From Pseudomonas cannabina (GTDB taxonomy: Bacteria > Pseudomonadota > Gammaproteobacteria > Pseudomonadales > Pseudomonadaceae), in contig NZ_FNKU01000001.1 of the NCBI RefSeq assembly GCF_900100365.1, forward strand, positions 558,001-622,000: DNA of 64,000 nucleotides, given 5' to 3'. This document shows, one piece after another, positions 46,798 through 57,436 of the stretch. A program made the position numbers and the translations under genes. Numbering within the stretch: position 1 is the first letter of the stretch; the number at the start of each line of letters is the position of its first letter. Under the pieces are notes generated by a model. That model saw nothing but the letters and a program-made list of their open reading frames with translations, did not search any database and was not told the DNA's origin.

Positions 46798-48006
46798 GGA
46801 GGCGCTGCAAAAATAGCCAACTGTCCCCACCCTTGGCACACTAAGTTCCTTCAACAGCCTCCCTCTCCGTGAGCGTTACGCGCGTGCAGAAGACCTTCTC
46901 CGAACTCGAATATACCGGCAAGAAAAAGCAGACTCGCCGAGATCGCTTCCTGGCTGACCTTGAACAGTTGGTGCCCTGGGCCCTGCTGGAGGCGCAAGTG
47001 GCGCCGTTTTATAGCAACACCGCAGGCAAGCGCGGACGCCCTGCGATAGGGGTGTCGCGCATGTTGCGCATGTACGTCGTGCAGCAGTGTTTCGGTTTCT
47101 CCGATGAAGGTTGCGAAGATGCCGTCTACGACAGCCAGGCCATCCGCGGTTTTATGGGTATCGACCTGGGTCGCGAGTCTGCACCGGATGCCACCACCTT
47201 GCTGCGTTTTCGCCGCTTGCTGGAAGTCCATCAGCTAACCCGGCTGCTGTTTGAAACGATTAACCAGCATCTGGCCAGCCGGGGGCTGCTGCTCAAGGAA
47301 GGCACTATCGTCGACGCTACTCTGATCGCCGCGCCGCCCTCGGTCAAGAACCGAGAAGGCAAGCGTGATCCTGAGATGCATCAGGCCAGGAAAGGCAATC
47401 AATGGCACTTTGGGATGAAGGCCCACATTGGTGTAGACGCCACGTCGGGGCTGGTGCACAGCGTAGTAGGGACGGCCGCTAACGTGGCGGATGTCACCCA
47501 GGTTGGCCAGTTGCTTCACGGTGACGAAACCTATGTTTCGGGTGACGCTGGATACACCGGTGCGGCCAAGCGACCGGAGCATGCTGAACGGGACGTTATC
47601 TGGTCGATTGCAGAACGGCCAAGCAGTTACAAGCAGCACGGCGAAGGCAGCGTGCTGTATCGGGTCAAGCGCAAAATTGAATATGCCAAGGCGCAACTGC
47701 GTGCCAAGGTCGAGCACCCCTTCCAGGTAATCAAGGTGCGCTTCAATCATCGCAAGGTTCGCTACCGTGGGCTGGAAAAGAATACAGCGCAGTTGTTCAG
47801 TTTGTTTGGGTTGGCCAATCTGATGCTGGCCAAGCGGTATTTACAACAGACGGCAGGATAAATCCGTCTGAAAGGCGGGACTGGCCCGCCTTTCAGCAAA
47901 ATGAGGGCAGAAATCTGCTCGAGAAACGTAAAATAAGGCCGGCAGGTTGAAAAAAACCGGCTTGGAAATGGGGACGGTGCGAACGGGTTAATTGTTCAGC
48001 GTCTCC
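46798..48006 (+). mobile_element. IS5-family insertion sequence, copy C (1,209 bp)
   Basis: Same ends as copies A and B, flanked by TTAG (46794-46797 and 48007-48010). This copy is alone, without a MITE, in the intergenic region between the cold-shock-domain gene and dps. Removing it and one TTAG gives TTCACTTTAGCGACGC. Confidence 0.93.
46869..47861 (+). CDS. IS5-family transposase (copy C)
   Basis: 330 residues, identical in protein sequence to copies A, B and D, with all three catalytic acidic residues. It points toward dps; the element's 3' hairpin should limit read-through. Confidence 0.93.
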   Translation: MSVTRVQKTFSELEYTGKKKQTRRDRFLADLEQLVPWALLEAQVAPFYSNTAGKRGRPAIGVSRMLRMYVVQQCFGFSDEGCEDAVYDSQAIRGFMGIDLGRESAPDATTLLRFRRLLEVHQLTRLLFETINQHLASRGLLLKEGTIVDATLIAAPPSVKNREGKRDPEMHQARKGNQWHFGMKAHIGVDATSGLVHSVVGTAANVADVTQVGQLLHGDETYVSGDAGYTGAAKRPEHAERDVIWSIAERPSSYKQHGEGSVLYRVKRKIEYAKAQLRAKVEHPFQVIKVRFNHRKVRYRGLEKNTAQLFSLFGLANLMLAKRYLQQTAG

Positions 48007-48249
48007 TTAGCGACGCTGCCTCTGTAGCCGCCGGGCCAGAGCGCTCCAGCCAGGGATCGGGGGGTTCCTCACGATGTGCCCGGAATGTGTACGCAGGTGG
48101 GTGCGCTCTGGTCGGCCATTGCGCTGCCAGATCTTCATCCGGCAGTGCCCGCCGGTAGCCTGGCACGACGGAAAGCTGCGCCGCTGCGGTTCTCTTGATA
48201 GAGTAGGGGTCGTCAGTAATTTTCAATCCTCACCAAAAGGGCATGAAAC

Positions 48250-48723
48250 ATGGCAATCGATATCGGTATCAGTGAAGAAGATCGCAAATCGATCGTGGAC
48301 GGTCTTTCGCATCTGCTCTCGGATACTTATGTGCTTTACCTCAAGACTCATAACTTTCACTGGAACGTCAGTGGGCCAATGTTTCGCACACTGCATCTGA
48401 TGTTTGAAGAGCAATACAACGAACTGGCACTTGCAGTCGACTCTATTGCCGAACGTATTCGTGCATTGGGCTTTCCGGCCCCGGGTACTTACTCGACGTA
48501 TGCTCGCCTGTCTTCCATCAAGGAAGAAGAGGGTGTGCCCAGTGCTGAAGATATGATCAGAAGTCTGGTCCAGGGTCAAGAAGCCGTAGTCCGCACTGCT
48601 CGTAGTATCTTTCCTCTTCTTGATAAGGTCAGTGATGAGCCGACCGCCGACCTGTTGACGCAACGCATGCAGGTGCATGAAAAAACAGCCTGGATGCTGC
48701 GCTCGATGCTCGAGTCCAAGTAA
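48250..48723 (+). CDS. dps: Dps-family ferritin-like protein
   Basis: A 157-residue four-helix protein. The ferroxidase region [20 protein letters not shown] and [19 protein letters not shown] match Dps: the His in NFHWN and the downstream Glu/Asp are ligands at the dimer interface. It stores iron and protects DNA under oxidative and stationary-phase stress. IS5 copy C now sits 240 bp upstream and may have separated dps from distal promoter elements. Confidence 0.92.
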   Translation: MAIDIGISEEDRKSIVDGLSHLLSDTYVLYLKTHNFHWNVSGPMFRTLHLMFEEQYNELALAVDSIAERIRALGFPAPGTYSTYARLSSIKEEEGVPSAEDMIRSLVQGQEAVVRTARSIFPLLDKVSDEPTADLLTQRMQVHEKTAWMLRSMLESK

Positions 48724-49090
48724 CGTTCAGGGCGAGTGGCCGCAACGGTCGCTCGCCTGTTTTCAGGTGTCCGCGTTGCCCGCCCGGGCGCACGCTTTGC
48801 CAGGCTTTCAGCTGGCGCTGCTGGCTTCTGGCGCCTCTCAATCAGGTTGCAACCACCCTTTGCTTTAGTCGCTGAATGGCCCGCTACACAATAATTCTCT
48901 GACGTTGACGTCCGCTATCTCTTCAATAAGAAACTCTATTCCGCTCAGTTCTGTAGCCATATCCTACAGTATCAAGGTGCGCGCCCTGCTGGATATAAGA
49001 TTCCGGATACGGTTTTATAGATAGCGTGTTTATTTATTTTTAAATATTTCTTTTGTGAATCTTAAATTCATTAATTCAAGGGTGGCTACT
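48724..49090. other. Gap between dps and the split ribbon-helix-helix gene
   Basis: About 370 bp. The left half has no clear feature. The right half (48990-49080) is A/T-rich and precedes the native start of the split gene, with AAGGGTGG as its Shine-Dalgarno. Confidence 0.4.
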
Positions 49091-49130
49091 GTGAGGGTTC
49101 GAGACATTGATCATGAGATGAAAGCCTTAA
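49091..49130 (+). pseudogene. Ribbon-helix-helix gene, 5' fragment (1 of 2)
   Basis: GTG at 49091 (AAGGG upstream) opens a frame coding MRVRDIDHEMKAL and running into the TTAA at 49127-49130, where a MITE and IS5 copy D are inserted. An internal ATG at 49118 is an alternative start. Joining TTA-AGT across the inserts continues the frame into LSREVEIRHDPFVEDFN of the downstream fragment. Confidence 0.7.
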
Positions 49131-49229
49131 GGAGACGCTGATTTATTCTAAAACCCAGCTGTTGCCCCCAGATAAATCAAGGCCTCCAGAGCGTTGCAGG
49201 GACGAAAAATCGAATAAATCAGCGGCTCC
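49131..49229 (-). mobile_element. 99-bp MITE, copy 4
   Basis: Reverse-oriented copy, flanked by TTAA (49127-49130 and 49230-49233). It differs from the other copies in the terminal repeat at its right end (GCGGCTCC instead of GCGCCTCC). It directly abuts IS5 copy D, mirroring the arrangement in hopA1. Confidence 0.88.
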
Positions 49230-49233
49230 TTAA

Positions 49234-50442
49234 GGAGACGCTGAACAATTAACCCGTTCGCACCGTCCCCATTTCCAAGCCGGTTTTTTTCAACCTGTCG
49301 GCCTTATTTTACGTTTCTCGAGCAGATTTCTGCCCTCATTTTGCTGAAAGGCGGGCCAGTCCCGCCTTTCAGACGGATTTATCCTGCCGTCTGTTGTAAA
49401 TACCGCTTGGCCAGCATCAGATTGGCCAACCCAAACAAACTGAACAACTGCGCTGTATTCTTTTCCAGCCCACGGTAGCGAACCTTGCGATGATTGAAGC
49501 GCACCTTGATTACCTGGAAGGGGTGCTCGACCTTGGCACGCAGTTGCGCCTTGGCATATTCAATTTTGCGCTTGACCCGATACAGCACGCTGCCTTCGCC
49601 GTGCTGCTTGTAACTGCTTGGCCGTTCTGCAATCGACCAGATAACGTCCCGTTCAGCATGCTCCGGTCGCTTGGCCGCACCGGTGTATCCAGCGTCACCC
49701 GAAACATAGGTTTCGTCACCGTGAAGCAACTGGCCAACCTGGGTGACATCCGCCACGTTAGCGGCCGTCCCTACTACGCTGTGCACCAGCCCCGACGTGG
49801 CGTCTACACCAATGTGGGCCTTCATCCCAAAGTGCCATTGATTGCCTTTCCTGGCCTGATGCATCTCAGGATCACGCTTGCCTTCTCGGTTCTTGACCGA
49901 GGGCGGCGCGGCGATCAGAGTAGCGTCGACGATAGTGCCTTCCTTGAGCAGCAGCCCCCGGCTGGCCAGATGCTGGTTAATCGTTTCAAACAGCAGCCGG
50001 GTTAGCTGATGGACTTCCAGCAAGCGGCGAAAACGCAGCAAGGTGGTGGCATCCGGTGCAGACTCGCGACCCAGGTCGATACCCATAAAACCGCGGATGG
50101 CCTGGCTGTCGTAGACGGCATCTTCGCAACCTTCATCGGAGAAACCGAAACACTGCTGCACGACGTACATGCGCAACATGCGCGACACCCCTATCGCAGG
50201 GCGTCCGCGCTTGCCTGCGGTGTTGCTATAAAACGGCGCCACTTGCGCCTCCAGCAGGGCCCAGGGCACCAACTGTTCAAGGTCAGCCAGGAAGCGATCT
50301 CGGCGAGTCTGCTTTTTCTTGCCGGTATATTCGAGTTCGGAGAAGGTCTTCTGCACGCGCGTAACGCTCACGGAGAGGGAGGCTGTTGAAGGAACTTAGT
50401 GTGCCAAGGGTGGGGACAGTTGGCTATTTTTGCAGCGCCTCC
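49234..50442 (-). mobile_element. IS5-family insertion sequence, copy D (1,209 bp)
   Basis: Reverse-oriented copy flanked by TTAA (49230-49233 and 50443-50446). At least one base near its left end differs from copy B (CCTGTCGG for CCTGCCGG). The MITE plus IS5 unit splits the ribbon-helix-helix gene. Confidence 0.93.
49379..50371 (-). CDS. IS5-family transposase (copy D)
   Basis: 330 residues, identical in protein sequence to the other three copies and intact. Confidence 0.93.
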   Translation of the reverse strand: MSVTRVQKTFSELEYTGKKKQTRRDRFLADLEQLVPWALLEAQVAPFYSNTAGKRGRPAIGVSRMLRMYVVQQCFGFSDEGCEDAVYDSQAIRGFMGIDLGRESAPDATTLLRFRRLLEVHQLTRLLFETINQHLASRGLLLKEGTIVDATLIAAPPSVKNREGKRDPEMHQARKGNQWHFGMKAHIGVDATSGLVHSVVGTAANVADVTQVGQLLHGDETYVSGDAGYTGAAKRPEHAERDVIWSIAERPSSYKQHGEGSVLYRVKRKIEYAKAQLRAKVEHPFQVIKVRFNHRKVRYRGLEKNTAQLFSLFGLANLMLAKRYLQQTAG

Positions 50443-50751
50443 TTAAGTCGAGAGGTGGAAATACGCCACGATCCTTTTGTCGAAGATTTCAATATGATGC
50501 TGGCGGAGCCTCATTCCAAATCGGTCAGGCTAAATGGCCTGGCCACTTGCCTGCGTCTGGAAAAAGTGTACTGGAATATTCTTTCCGGTATAGCAAGCTC
50601 CAATGAGTGCTCCGTTAATACCGTGCTGTCCCACATAGACAGAGAGGTCCACCTGCGCTACGGCGGGGTGAAGAACTTCAGTGGTCTGATTCGTGTGGTC
50701 TGTGTCGCGCATTTGCTCAAGGCTGACCCGGTGGGCATTACCCACGCCTAG
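50443..50751 (+). pseudogene. Ribbon-helix-helix domain gene, 3' fragment (2 of 2)
   Basis: The frame continues LSREVEIRHDPFVEDFN, then the RHH_4-like domain SKSVRLNGLATCLRLEKVYW with NILSGIASSNECSVNTVLSH, and ends GVKNFSGLIRVVCVAHLL...THA before TAG. The restored protein would be 114 residues, a small DNA-binding protein that probably acts as a transcription regulator. In its current state translation could start only inside the IS5 end (from 50386), giving a chimera that still contains the whole RHH domain. Confidence 0.7.
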
Positions 50752-50874
50752 GTCCTTGCCTATCTCATTCAGGCAGGCATGCCCTGGGAACAGACCCGGG
50801 CGTGCCTGCAGTTTTTTGCTCGCAAGCTGATCGCCTTGATGCAGGTCAGTGGCGAACTTATCCGGGCCGGATAG
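50752..50874 (+). other. Open frame continuing in phase after the ribbon-helix-helix stop codon
   Basis: Immediately after the TAG at 50749-50751 the same frame runs 40 more codons: VLAYLIQAGMPWEQTRACLQ, then FFARKLIALMQVSGELIRAG, then TAG. The composition looks protein-like. It may be a former C-terminal extension cut off by a nonsense mutation (for example CAG to TAG), or just a chance frame. Confidence 0.3.
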
Positions 50875-51062
50875 GTTCTCTCGGCTGCACGGTGTCAATT
50901 TACTCTATATAATCTCCCGTCTTGCTGAAGGGCGTGACGCTGCGCGAATCTGCGCGAGCCAAGGCTGGCCCTGGCTTCTTGCCAATGCCTTGCACTGCCG
51001 GGCGCAAGCCAGGAGCGAAAGCCCCCACCGAATTTCGAATTACGAGAAGTGAAAACACCATC

Positions 51063-52838
51063 ATGATGCGCAGCCATTATTGCGGCCAACTGAACGAGAG
51101 TCTGGAAGGCCAGGAAATTACCCTTTGCGGATGGGTCCACCGTCGTCGTGACCACGGAGGCGTGATTTTCCTCGATATCCGTGACCGTGAAGGCATGGCT
51201 CAGGTAGTGTTCGACCCTGATCGCGCAGACAGCTTTGCTGCGGCTGACCGTGTTCGTAGCGAGTACGTCGTCAAGGTCGTCGGCAAGGTCCGTGCCCGTC
51301 CTGCTGGCGCCGTGAACGCTAATATGGCGTCAGGCGCCATCGAAGTTCTGGGTTATGAGCTCGAAGTCCTGAACGAGTCCGAGACCCCGCCGTTCCCGCT
51401 AAACGAATATTCCGACGTAGGCGAAGAAACCCGTCTGCGCTATCGCTTCATCGACCTGCGTCGTCCGGAAATGGCTGAAAAGCTGCGTCTGCGCTCGCGC
51501 ATCACGACCAGCATCCGCCGCTACCTGGATGACAACGGCTTCCTCGATGTCGAGACGCCGATCCTGACCCGTGCCACACCGGAAGGCGCTCGTGACTATC
51601 TGGTCCCTAGCCGCACACACCCGGGCAGTTTCTTCGCACTGCCGCAATCGCCGCAGTTGTTCAAGCAACTGCTGATGGTGGCCGGCTTCGACCGTTACTA
51701 CCAGATCGCCAAGTGCTTCCGCGATGAAGACCTGCGTGCCGACCGCCAGCCGGAATTCACCCAGATCGACATCGAGACCAGCTTCCTCAACGAAGAAGAC
51801 ATCATCGGTCTGACCGAGAAGATGGTTCGTCAGTTGTTCAAGGAAGTCCTCGACCTGGAGTTCGACGAATTCCCGCACATGACCTTCGAAGAGGCCATGC
51901 GCCGCTACGGTTCCGACAAGCCAGACCTGCGTAACCCGCTGGAACTGGTCGACGTCGCCGATCAGCTCACCGGCGTCGAATTCAAGGTGTTCAGCGGCCC
52001 GGCCAACGATCCGAAAGGGCGTGTTGCCGCGCTCCGTGTACCGGGTGCTGCGAGCATGGCGCGCAGCCAGATCGACGACTACACCAAGTTCGTCAGCATC
52101 TACGGTGCCAAAGGCCTGGCCTACATCAAGGTCAACGAGCGTGCGAAAGGGCCGGAAGGCTTGCAGTCGCCGATCGTCAAGTTCATCCCTGAAGAAAACC
52201 TCAACGTCATTCTTGACCGCGTGGGTGCTGTCGATGGCGACATCGTGTTCTTCGGCGCCGACAAGTTCAAGATCGTCAGCGAGGCCCTTGGCGCGTTGCG
52301 CATCAAGATCGGTAACGACCTCAAGCTGCACACGTGCGAATGGGCTCCGATGTGGGTCGTCGACTTCCCGATGTTCGAAGAGAACGAAGACGGCAGTTTC
52401 ACCGCATTGCACCACCCCTTCACGGCACCCAAGTGCACGCCTGAAGAGCTGGAGGCCAGCCCGGCAACGGCGCTGTCCCGTGCTTACGACATGGTCCTCA
52501 ACGGCACCGAGCTGGGTGGCGGTTCGATCCGTATCCACCGCAAGGAAATGCAACAGGCGGTATTCCGTCTGCTGGGCATCGCCGAAGACGAGCAGCAGGA
52601 GAAGTTCGGCTTCCTGCTCGATGCCTTGAAGTACGGTGCACCGCCGCACGGTGGCCTGGCATTCGGTCTCGACCGTCTGGTCATGCTGATGACCGGCGCG
52701 CAGTCGATCCGTGAAGTGATTGCGTTCCCGAAAACCCAGAGCGCGGCCGATGTCATGACCCAGGCGCCTGGTGTCGTCGATGCCAAGGCATTGCGTGAAT
52801 TGCACATCCGTCTGCGCGAGCAGCCAAAGGCCGAGTGA
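51063..52838 (+). CDS. aspS: Aspartate--tRNA(Asp/Asn) ligase
   Basis: A 591-residue bacterial-type class II AspRS. The N-terminal OB anticodon-binding domain has [20 protein letters not shown]. Motif 2 is [20 protein letters not shown], and a GAD insertion domain lies at about residues 300-420. Motif 3 is [15 protein letters not shown]. In Pseudomonas this enzyme is non-discriminating and also charges tRNA-Asn. A TATAAT at 50908-50913 may be its -10 element. ATG 51063 and 51066 are adjacent candidates. Confidence 0.96.
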   Translation: MMRSHYCGQLNESLEGQEITLCGWVHRRRDHGGVIFLDIRDREGMAQVVFDPDRADSFAAADRVRSEYVVKVVGKVRARPAGAVNANMASGAIEVLGYELEVLNESETPPFPLNEYSDVGEETRLRYRFIDLRRPEMAEKLRLRSRITTSIRRYLDDNGFLDVETPILTRATPEGARDYLVPSRTHPGSFFALPQSPQLFKQLLMVAGFDRYYQIAKCFRDEDLRADRQPEFTQIDIETSFLNEEDIIGLTEKMVRQLFKEVLDLEFDEFPHMTFEEAMRRYGSDKPDLRNPLELVDVADQLTGVEFKVFSGPANDPKGRVAALRVPGAASMARSQIDDYTKFVSIYGAKGLAYIKVNERAKGPEGLQSPIVKFIPEENLNVILDRVGAVDGDIVFFGADKFKIVSEALGALRIKIGNDLKLHTCEWAPMWVVDFPMFEENEDGSFTALHHPFTAPKCTPEELEASPATALSRAYDMVLNGTELGGGSIRIHRKEMQQAVFRLLGIAEDEQQEKFGFLLDALKYGAPPHGGLAFGLDRLVMLMTGAQSIREVIAFPKTQSAADVMTQAPGVVDAKALRELHIRLREQPKAE

Positions 52839-52844
52839 TGTCGG

Positions 52845-52871
52845 GCAGGGCGTATAAGTGATACGCCCTGC
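52845..52871 (+). terminator. Hairpin between aspS and yebC
   Basis: GCAGGGCGTAT-AAGTG-ATACGCCCTGC is a perfect 11-bp stem, 7 bp after the aspS stop. No real T-tract follows, so termination may be partial. Confidence 0.5.
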
Positions 52872-52955
52872 ATTTACCCCTTATCGAGTGAAGCTTTTTG
52901 CCATGCTGGTCATCGGCGAAAGGTGAAAGTGTTTCAAAAGAATCCGGAGCGAAAA

Positions 52956-53702
52956 ATGGCAGGTCATTCTAAGTGGGCGAACATCAAGCACCGCAAAGAG
53001 CGTCAGGATGCCAAAAAAGGCAAGATTTTCACCAAGTGGATTCGTGAGCTGACCGTTGCTGCCCGTCAAGGCGGTGGCGATCCGGGTTCCAACCCGCGTC
53101 TGCGACTGGCGCTGGACAAGGCGTTGGGCGCCAACATGACCCGCGATGCCATTGATCGCGCAGTGGCGCGTGGCGTGGGTGCGTCCGACGGCGATGACGT
53201 CGAAGAGCTGGGTTATGAAGGTTATGGCCCTGGCGGCGTGGCAGTCATGGTTGAAACCATGACGGATAACCGCAATCGTACTGCCGCCGCTGTCCGTCAT
53301 GCGTTCACCAAGTGTGGTGGCAATCTTGGTACCGATGGCTCGGTTGCCTATCTGTTCGATCGCAAGGGGCAGATATCCTTTGCCGCAGGTGTCGACGAAG
53401 ATGCGTTGATCGAAGCCGCCATGGAAGCCGATGCTGACGACGTCGTGACCAATGAAGACGGCTCGATTGATGTGTTCACGTCGTTCTCCGGTTTCTATGC
53501 GGTGCGCAACGCGCTGGAAGCTGCGGGCTTCAATGCAGCAGATGCGGAAATCGTCATGTTGCCGACGACCAGCGCTGTGCTCGATCTGGAAACGGCTGAA
53601 AAGGTGCTCAAGCTGATCGACATGCTCGAAGACCTGGATGACGTGCAGAACGTCTATTCGAACGCAGAAATCCCTGACGAAGTCATGGAGCAACTGGGCT
53701 GA
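52956..53702 (+). CDS. yebC: YebC/PmpR-family transcriptional regulator
   Basis: A 248-residue protein starting [20 protein letters not shown], the invariant YebC N-terminus. It continues with the family blocks [20 protein letters not shown] and [16 protein letters not shown]. Members bind DNA or ribosomes; PmpR of Pseudomonas aeruginosa represses the quinolone signal system. Position between aspS and ruvC is conserved. The start at 52956 is preceded by CGGAGCGA. Confidence 0.95.
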   Translation: MAGHSKWANIKHRKERQDAKKGKIFTKWIRELTVAARQGGGDPGSNPRLRLALDKALGANMTRDAIDRAVARGVGASDGDDVEELGYEGYGPGGVAVMVETMTDNRNRTAAAVRHAFTKCGGNLGTDGSVAYLFDRKGQISFAAGVDEDALIEAAMEADADDVVTNEDGSIDVFTSFSGFYAVRNALEAAGFNAADAEIVMLPTTSAVLDLETAEKVLKLIDMLEDLDDVQNVYSNAEIPDEVMEQLG

Positions 53703-53724
53703 CAGCCCACATGCAGTACCGTGT

Positions 53725-53781
53725 CAGAAGCCGGAGGGACGAGGCCGTGGTCATCACGCAGCTATCGGCCTCCGGCTTCTG
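53725..53781 (+). terminator. Long stem-loop between yebC and ruvC
   Basis: CAGAAGCCGGAG (53725-53736) pairs with CTCCGGCTTCTG (53770-53781) around a 33-base loop, followed by CCTTTAT. It is terminator-like although the U-tract is short. Confidence 0.5.
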
Positions 53782-53833
53782 CCTTTATGCTGCATACATC
53801 GTTTTTGCATGATTTCCTCAAGCTGCAGGCGTT

Positions 53834-54358
53834 ATGACTCTTATTCTTGGTATCGACCCCGGTTCGCGAATTACCGGCTATGGCGTGGTGCGCGACACCG
53901 GGCGTGGCTGCGTTTACGTAGCCTCGGGGTGTATTCGCACCGGTAGCGGCGAACTGCATGAGCGTCTGCAGATTGTCTATCGTGGTGTCAGAGAGGTCAT
54001 CAAGACCTACGGTCCCGTTACCATGGGTATCGAAAAGGTGTTCATGGCGCGCAACGCCGATTCTGCCTTGAAGCTGGGGCAGGCAAGGGGGGCGGCCATC
54101 GTGGCCGGTGCCGAGGAGGCGCTAGAGATCGCCGAGTATACCGCCACTCAGGTCAAGCAGGCTGTCGCAGGAACCGGCGGTGCCAACAAAGAGCAGGTCA
54201 TGATGATGGTCATGCATTTGCTCAAATTGACTCAGAAACCACAGATCGACGCATCCGATGCGCTGGCCATTGCACTGTGTCACGCGCACACACGTTCCAG
54301 CCTGATTCCGCATGGGTTGGGTACAGCGCGCAGTCGTGGTGGACGGTTGCGTCTCTGA
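53834..54358 (+). CDS. ruvC: Holliday junction endonuclease RuvC
   Basis: A 174-residue resolvase that cuts Holliday junctions symmetrically. The RNase H-like active site begins at [15 protein letters not shown] (first Asp). A catalytic Glu is in [20 protein letters not shown] and late acidic residues are in [15 protein letters not shown]. It precedes ruvA and ruvB. Confidence 0.96.
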   Translation: MTLILGIDPGSRITGYGVVRDTGRGCVYVASGCIRTGSGELHERLQIVYRGVREVIKTYGPVTMGIEKVFMARNADSALKLGQARGAAIVAGAEEALEIAEYTATQVKQAVAGTGGANKEQVMMMVMHLLKLTQKPQIDASDALAIALCHAHTRSSLIPHGLGTARSRGGRLRL

Positions 54359-54464
54359 TGGCATCATTTTTACGCATATTTTTACTTGCGGGTCGGTTGG
54401 CTGCTGTGATGTCTGTATCCCACTTCTTTGCGCAAGCGACTGGCAAAACGAAAGGATTTGCAAC

Positions 54465-55073
54465 GTGATTGGACGTTTACGCGGTTTTCTGGCTGAAAAA
54501 CAGCCTCCGCATCTGGTTTTGGACGTTAACGGTGTCGGCTACGAGCTGGAAGTGCCGATGACGACGCTGTACCGGCTGCCGCATGTTGGCGAGCCTGTGA
54601 CGTTGCATACCCATCTGGTGGTCCGCGAAGATGCGCACCTGCTATACGGCTTTTATGAAAAACGCGAGCGCGAGCTGTTTCGCGAGCTGATCCGCTTGAA
54701 CGGCGTCGGGCCCAAGCTGGCGCTGGCGCTGATGTCCGGCCTGGAAGTCGATGAGCTGGTGCGCTGTGTTCAGGCGCAGGATACTTCAGCGCTGACCCGC
54801 ATTCCCGGTGTTGGCAAGAAGACCGCCGAGCGATTGCTGGTCGAGCTCAAGGACCGTTTCAAGGCCTGGGAGTCGTTGCCAGGCACCTTTGCGCTGGTTT
54901 CCAGTGGCCCCAACCAGCTTGAGCCAGTGGCATCGGCCGAGTCGGATGCGGTCAGTGCGCTGATTTCGCTGGGCTACAAACCTCAGGAGGCCAGCAAGGC
55001 TGTCTCCGCCATCAAGGAAAAAGACTTGAGCAGTGCAGATCTGATTCGTCGTGCGTTGAAGGGGATGGGTTAA
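54465..55073 (+). CDS. ruvA: Holliday junction branch migration protein RuvA
   Basis: A 202-residue junction-binding subunit. The OB domain starts [20 protein letters not shown]. The tandem HhH domain includes [16 protein letters not shown] and [20 protein letters not shown]. The C-terminal domain III that touches RuvB is at [20 protein letters not shown]. The GTG at 54465 is the start, with AAAGGA upstream. Confidence 0.96.
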   Translation: MIGRLRGFLAEKQPPHLVLDVNGVGYELEVPMTTLYRLPHVGEPVTLHTHLVVREDAHLLYGFYEKRERELFRELIRLNGVGPKLALALMSGLEVDELVRCVQAQDTSALTRIPGVGKKTAERLLVELKDRFKAWESLPGTFALVSSGPNQLEPVASAESDAVSALISLGYKPQEASKAVSAIKEKDLSSADLIRRALKGMG

Positions 55074-56135
55074 GTGATAGATGCCGACCGCCTGATAACC
55101 GCCGTTGGGGGCCGTGATCGCGATGAGCAGATGGATCGCGCCATTCGCCCGCTGAGCCTGGCAGACTATATCGGCCAGCCGACGGTGCGCGAGCAGATGG
55201 AGTTGTTCATTCAGGCTGCCCGTGGCCGTAGCGAGGCGCTGGACCATACGCTGATCTTCGGCCCGCCCGGCCTGGGCAAGACCACGCTGGCCAACATCAT
55301 CGCCCAGGAAATGGGCGTGTCGATCAAAAGCACCTCGGGCCCGGTGCTGGAGCGGCCCGGAGACCTGGCTGCCATACTGACCAACCTTGAACCTAACGAT
55401 GTGCTGTTCATCGACGAAATTCACAGGCTGTCACCGATCGTCGAAGAAGTACTTTATCCGGCCATGGAAGACTTTCAGCTCGACATCATGATCGGTGAAG
55501 GTCCCGCAGCGCGCTCCATCAAGCTCGATCTGCCACCATTCACGCTGGTGGGCGCGACCACGCGTGCCGGCATGCTGACCAATCCGCTGCGTGACCGATT
55601 CGGCATCGTGCAGCGTCTCGAGTTCTACAACATTGCTGATCTGTCGACCATCGTGTCGCGTTCGGCAGGTATTCTCGGTCTGGTCATCGAGCCCAAAGGC
55701 GCATTCGAGATTGCCAGGCGTGCACGTGGCACGCCACGAATTGCCAATCGTTTGTTGCGCCGCGTGCGGGATTTCGCCGAAGTGCGTGGCAATGGCCAGA
55801 TTACCCGGCAGACGGCTGACAAGGCGTTGAACCTGCTGGATGTCGATGAGCACGGCTTCGATCATCAGGATCGACGTCTGCTGCTGACCATGATCGAAAA
55901 GTTCGATGGAGGTCCGGTGGGTGTCGACAGCCTGGCGGCGGCCATCAGCGAAGAGCGTCACACAATTGAAGACGTGCTGGAGCCCTATTTGATCCAGCAA
56001 GGCTATATCATGCGCACACCTCGCGGGCGCGTGGTCACCCGTCATGCGTATCTGCATTTCGGGCTGAACATTCCTGCAAAAATGGGCGAGATGCCTGTCG
56101 CGGACGATTTTGTCGATGATCCTGCGGATTTATAG
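55074..56135 (+). CDS. ruvB: Holliday junction branch migration ATPase RuvB
   Basis: A 353-residue AAA+ motor. Walker [15 protein letters not shown] is near residue 62, Walker [14 protein letters not shown] near 108, sensor 1 [11 protein letters not shown], and the arginine finger region NPLRDRFGI. The winged-helix C-terminus has [19 protein letters not shown]. It starts (GTG) immediately after the ruvA stop. Confidence 0.97.
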   Translation: MIDADRLITAVGGRDRDEQMDRAIRPLSLADYIGQPTVREQMELFIQAARGRSEALDHTLIFGPPGLGKTTLANIIAQEMGVSIKSTSGPVLERPGDLAAILTNLEPNDVLFIDEIHRLSPIVEEVLYPAMEDFQLDIMIGEGPAARSIKLDLPPFTLVGATTRAGMLTNPLRDRFGIVQRLEFYNIADLSTIVSRSAGILGLVIEPKGAFEIARRARGTPRIANRLLRRVRDFAEVRGNGQITRQTADKALNLLDVDEHGFDHQDRRLLLTMIEKFDGGPVGVDSLAAAISEERHTIEDVLEPYLIQQGYIMRTPRGRVVTRHAYLHFGLNIPAKMGEMPVADDFVDDPADL

Positions 56136-56269
56136 CAATGGTTTGCAATTTATTCCTGTCTGGCGTGGTCACAATGCCAGTCTTGCGGCCGATACCGGTA
56201 AACAAGTGGCAATACGTTGAAAAACAGTTGCCTGACCCGATTGGCAACCTGAGGAGTAAGCACTAGAGT

Positions 56270-56737
56270 ATGCGCGCGCAAAACGGGGTTCAGTCGTTTG
56301 CACATCGCTGTCGCGTTTATTACGAGGACACCGATGCTGGCGGCATCGTCTACTACGTCAATTATCTGAAATTCATGGAGCGGGCTCGCACCGAGCGGCT
56401 ACGGGATCTGGGGTTTGCCCAGTCCGAACTGGCGCAGGAAAACCTTTTATTTGTCGTGCACTCCAGTGAGGCGCGTTATCACAAGCCGGCGCGGCTGGAT
56501 GACGAGCTGCTTGTCAGTGCAGAAGTAACCGAATTGAACCGCGTCAGCCTGCGGTATACACAGCAGATCAGGCGGGCGTCAGATGCAGCGCTGCTCTGCG
56601 AAGGGCAGTTCCTGGTGGCGTGTGTACGCGCCGATAGTTTTAAACCCCGGGCCATTCCCGAAGCTTTGCGAGCGGCCCTTGCCGACCAGAGCGGCGCGGG
56701 CATACATTCAGAGCAGGAGATAAAGCGTGGAAGCTAA
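56270..56737 (+). CDS. ybgC: Tol-Pal-associated acyl-CoA thioesterase
   Basis: A 155-residue hotdog-fold thioesterase. The 4HBT signature [20 protein letters not shown], near residues 17-36, includes the catalytic Asp. It is the first gene of the tol-pal cluster and overlaps tolQ by 11 bases. Confidence 0.94.
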   Translation: MRAQNGVQSFAHRCRVYYEDTDAGGIVYYVNYLKFMERARTERLRDLGFAQSELAQENLLFVVHSSEARYHKPARLDDELLVSAEVTELNRVSLRYTQQIRRASDAALLCEGQFLVACVRADSFKPRAIPEALRAALADQSGAGIHSEQEIKRGS

Positions 56738-57422
56738 CGTCGTCGACCATTCCTCCATGTGGAGTTTGGTCAGCAATGCCAGCATTGTTGTTCAGTTGGT
56801 GATGCTGATTCTGGTGGCCGCTTCGGTCACCTCGTGGATCGTGATTTTTCAGCGCAGCAACATGCTGCGTGCAGGTCGGCGTGCACTGGACAGCTTTGAA
56901 GAGCGCTTCTGGTCCGGCATCGACCTGTCGAAACTGTACCGTCAGGCAGTCAGCAATCCTGATCCGGACTCGGGCGTCGAGCAGATCTTCCGTGCCGGTT
57001 TCAAGGAATTCTCCCGTCTGCGTCAGCAGTCCGGCGTCGATCCTGATGCCGTCATGGAAGGTGTGGCGCGCGCCATGCGTGTTGCCATTTCCCGCGAGGA
57101 AGAGAAGCTCGAAGCCGGTCTGCCTTACCTGGCAACAGTCGGCTCTACCAGTCCGTATGTCGGTCTGTTCGGTACTGTGTGGGGGATCATGAACTCCTTC
57201 CGCGGCCTCGCAACTGCCCAGCAAGCGACGCTGGCTACTGTTGCGCCGGGTATCGCCGAGGCACTGATTGCAACGGCCATCGGCCTGTTTGCAGCTATCC
57301 CGGCCGTTATTGCCTACAACCGTTTCGCCGCGCGCAGTGAGACCTTGATCAGCCGCTACTACACGTTTGCTGACGAGTTCCAGGCCATCCTGCACCGTAA
57401 AGTGCACACCAGCGAAGAGTGA
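56727..57422 (+). CDS. tolQ: Tol-Pal system protein TolQ
   Basis: A 231-residue inner-membrane protein of the TolQ/ExbB/MotA family. Three membrane helices are seen: [20 protein letters not shown] near residue 20, the segment around [17 protein letters not shown] near 145, and [20 protein letters not shown] near 175. With TolR it forms the proton-driven stator that powers TolA. GTG start. Confidence 0.96.
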   Translation: MEANVVDHSSMWSLVSNASIVVQLVMLILVAASVTSWIVIFQRSNMLRAGRRALDSFEERFWSGIDLSKLYRQAVSNPDPDSGVEQIFRAGFKEFSRLRQQSGVDPDAVMEGVARAMRVAISREEEKLEAGLPYLATVGSTSPYVGLFGTVWGIMNSFRGLATAQQATLATVAPGIAEALIATAIGLFAAIPAVIAYNRFAARSETLISRYYTFADEFQAILHRKVHTSEE

Positions 57423-57436
57423 GCAGGTAATTCCCC

